DNA of 15,486 nt from Trichodesmium sp. jk18x7bins.61 (GTDB taxonomy: Bacteria; Cyanobacteriota; Cyanobacteriia; Cyanobacteriales; Microcoleaceae). The notes below the pieces were generated by a model. It saw only the letters and a program-made list of their open reading frames with translations. It was not told where the DNA came from and ran no database searches. The number at the start of each line of letters is the position of its first letter. Position 1 is the first letter of the stretch. A program made the position numbers and the translations under genes. Where the stretch lies: the NCBI GenBank assembly GCA_022822685.1, contig JAJEAQ010000226.1, positions 1 to 15,486 of the forward strand. Direction: 5' to 3'. Positions 14,689 to 15,486 of the stretch are shown here, in pieces.

Positions 14689-14748
14689 ATCAAGTTCAAT
14701 TAAAAGAATCAAACCTCAATTGAGATCAAACTAAGGAGTTGCAATACC

Positions 14749-14964
14749 ATGACAGTTAATAATAATGAAGTTACAGTTAAACCAGAAACCCGTAATCATA
14801 AAGGATTTTTTGTACAGCAAGGAGATTATAAACTGATGAGCATAGATGAGTCTGGTTGGGCTTTGATTTGCCTAGATGATGCTGTATGTCACTATGTAGA
14901 TCCAGATAACTTAGAAGAGCCACAAGAATTAATGAATGAGCTAATCAGTGTTCGGTTTTCCTAG
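14749..14964 (+). CDS. 71-residue protein, not recognised
   Basis: ATG at 14749 has a good AAGGAG (14733-14738, 10 bases upstream), and codon use matches the neighbouring real genes, so this is likely expressed. The protein is acidic and soluble, with a basic N-terminal third (VKPETRNHKGFF), a central GDYKLMSIDESGWALICLDD stretch, and an acidic C-terminal helix-like end (DPDNLEEPQELMNELI). It has two cysteines (ICLDDAVCHY) six apart and no signal peptide or membrane helix. A terminator isolates it upstream, and a MITE begins 22 bases after its stop. I do not assign a function. Confidence 0.7.
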   Translation: MTVNNNEVTVKPETRNHKGFFVQQGDYKLMSIDESGWALICLDDAVCHYVDPDNLEEPQELMNELISVRFS

Positions 14965-14985
14965 TAGTAAATTTCCAAGACATAA

Positions 14986-15135
14986 GAGATTGTTTGTCAA
15001 ACTGAGATGAAATTCTGGCGTAGGATGGGTGAGGAGTCAATATTTCCTTGTATTAATCATAATTCTAGTTATCCGTCGCCGGCCATCAGAATTAAACACT
15101 CTCCCGGTCTTAATATTTAGTTGACAAACAGTCTC
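14986..15135. mobile_element. TAA-flanked MITE, copy 2 (150 bp)
   Basis: Ends GAGATTGTTTGTCAA and inverted GAGACTGTTTGTCAA match at 14 of 15 positions, with TAA at 14983-14985 and 15136-15138. Long blocks are shared with 13399-13569: TTGTTTGTCAAACTGAGAT, GGCGTAGG, TTATCCG, TCTTAATATTTA. The inner inverted pair has decayed and the GC-rich inner stem is missing, which accounts for the shorter length. Confidence 0.85.
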
Positions 15136-15151
15136 TAAATCCAGAAATACC

Positions 15152-15200
15152 TTGACATACTCACTCCGTTATGCTAACGCGACAACCCTGGATTCTTCAA
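15152..15200 (-). mobile_element. IS200/IS605-type right end
   Basis: The - strand reads AGAATCCAGGGTTGTCG … GGAGTGAGTATGTCAA, with CGTTA-TGC-TAACG as a hairpin. It closes the - strand tnpB-like remnant to its right and begins 17 bases after the TAA-flanked MITE ends. Confidence 0.6.
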
Positions 15201-15486
15201 CCGACAAATTGTCGATCGCGGTATGAGCTGAGGTGATATTTAAACCCTGTGTGGACAGCAAACCTATCTTCTGAATTAGAAGTGCCCTCATTATAGTCTC
15301 GGGAGAGTTCTCTCTCACATTTCTCATGCATAATGCCATTCATACAGCAAAGCTAAACTCACCCACCTAACACCATCATCAACCAACCCAAGCTCAATAC
15401 AAGCAGAAATTCTTCTCAGTCAGCCCTATCTCCACATCCTCTATAGACACAGATTCTATTTCATCATTCAATAGGCACCCATCTAC
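15171..15486 (-). pseudogene. Probable tnpB C-terminal remnant running off the right edge
   Basis: On the - strand, ELSRDYN (about 15291-15311) resembles the last RuvC Asp motif of TnpB (…DRDxNA). After a frame change, LLIQKIGLLSTQGLN and AHTAIDNLSVEESRVVALA lead to TAA at about 15171-15173, the sort of tail that ends just inside the right end at 15152-15200. Upstream on this strand (15320-15486) the sequence is too degraded to follow, and no Cys4 zinc ribbon is clear. The assignment rests on the tail and right end together. Confidence 0.5.

Noticed and set aside
13399..15135. Composite transposon bounded by the two TAA-flanked copies
   Set aside because: Each copy has its own TAA on both sides and both are in the same orientation without a transposase, so two separate insertions are simpler.
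1..15486. tRNA or rRNA genes
   Set aside because: No cloverleaf with a GGTTCRA arm or rRNA-like segment was recognised by eye.

Overview
The window is low-GC cyanobacterial DNA, most likely from a filamentous (Nostoc-like) genome. It holds at least ten copies of the HIP1 octamer GCGATCGC, a heptanucleotide tandem repeat of the kind common in Nostocales, a plant-type zeta-carotene desaturase, and many decayed TnpB (IS200/IS605) copies and small non-coding elements. This taxonomic reading is inference from those signs; no rRNA or tRNA gene is present to settle it.

Layout. Bases 1-243 are the 3' end of a group II intron on the + strand: the HNH end of its maturase, then domains V and VI. It is inserted antisense into a - strand gene (244-1567) for a modular protein with SH3-like repeats; that gene also carries a one-base frameshift, so it is a pseudogene with two lesions. 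A single-cysteine PrxQ/BCP peroxiredoxin follows (1920-2360, -). After a 760-base spacer come cobQ (cobyric acid synthase) and a small [2Fe-2S] ferredoxin-like gene, co-directional on +. Converging on them is a - strand cluster: a cyanobacterial protein of unknown function (7310-8935), crtQ/zds (5737-7224) and an SRPBCC/cyclase-dehydrase-like gene (4904-5368).

From about 8990 to the right end most DNA is accessory. An internally deleted tnpB (9022-9890, -) separates the 7310-8935 gene from a HesB/IscA-type Fe-S assembly gene (10559-10915, +). Three or four further tnpB wrecks follow, with a TPR gene (12399-12818) and an unrecognised 71-residue gene (14749-14964) between them. Four non-autonomous palindromic elements can be delimited by terminal inverted repeats and target duplications: an 87-bp element with ATATT, a 253-bp element with AATATTA and a perfect 24-bp central palindrome, and two copies (171 and 150 bp) of one family, both flanked by TAA.

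The core genes concern cofactor, carotenoid and Fe-S metabolism (CobQ, ferredoxin-like, CrtQ, IscA-like). No complete defence system, CRISPR array or autonomous transposase is visible. The most novel material is the set of small elements, the apparently solo IS605-type right ends beside the crtQ cluster, and the undescribed domain flanking the SH3-like repeats in the pseudogene.
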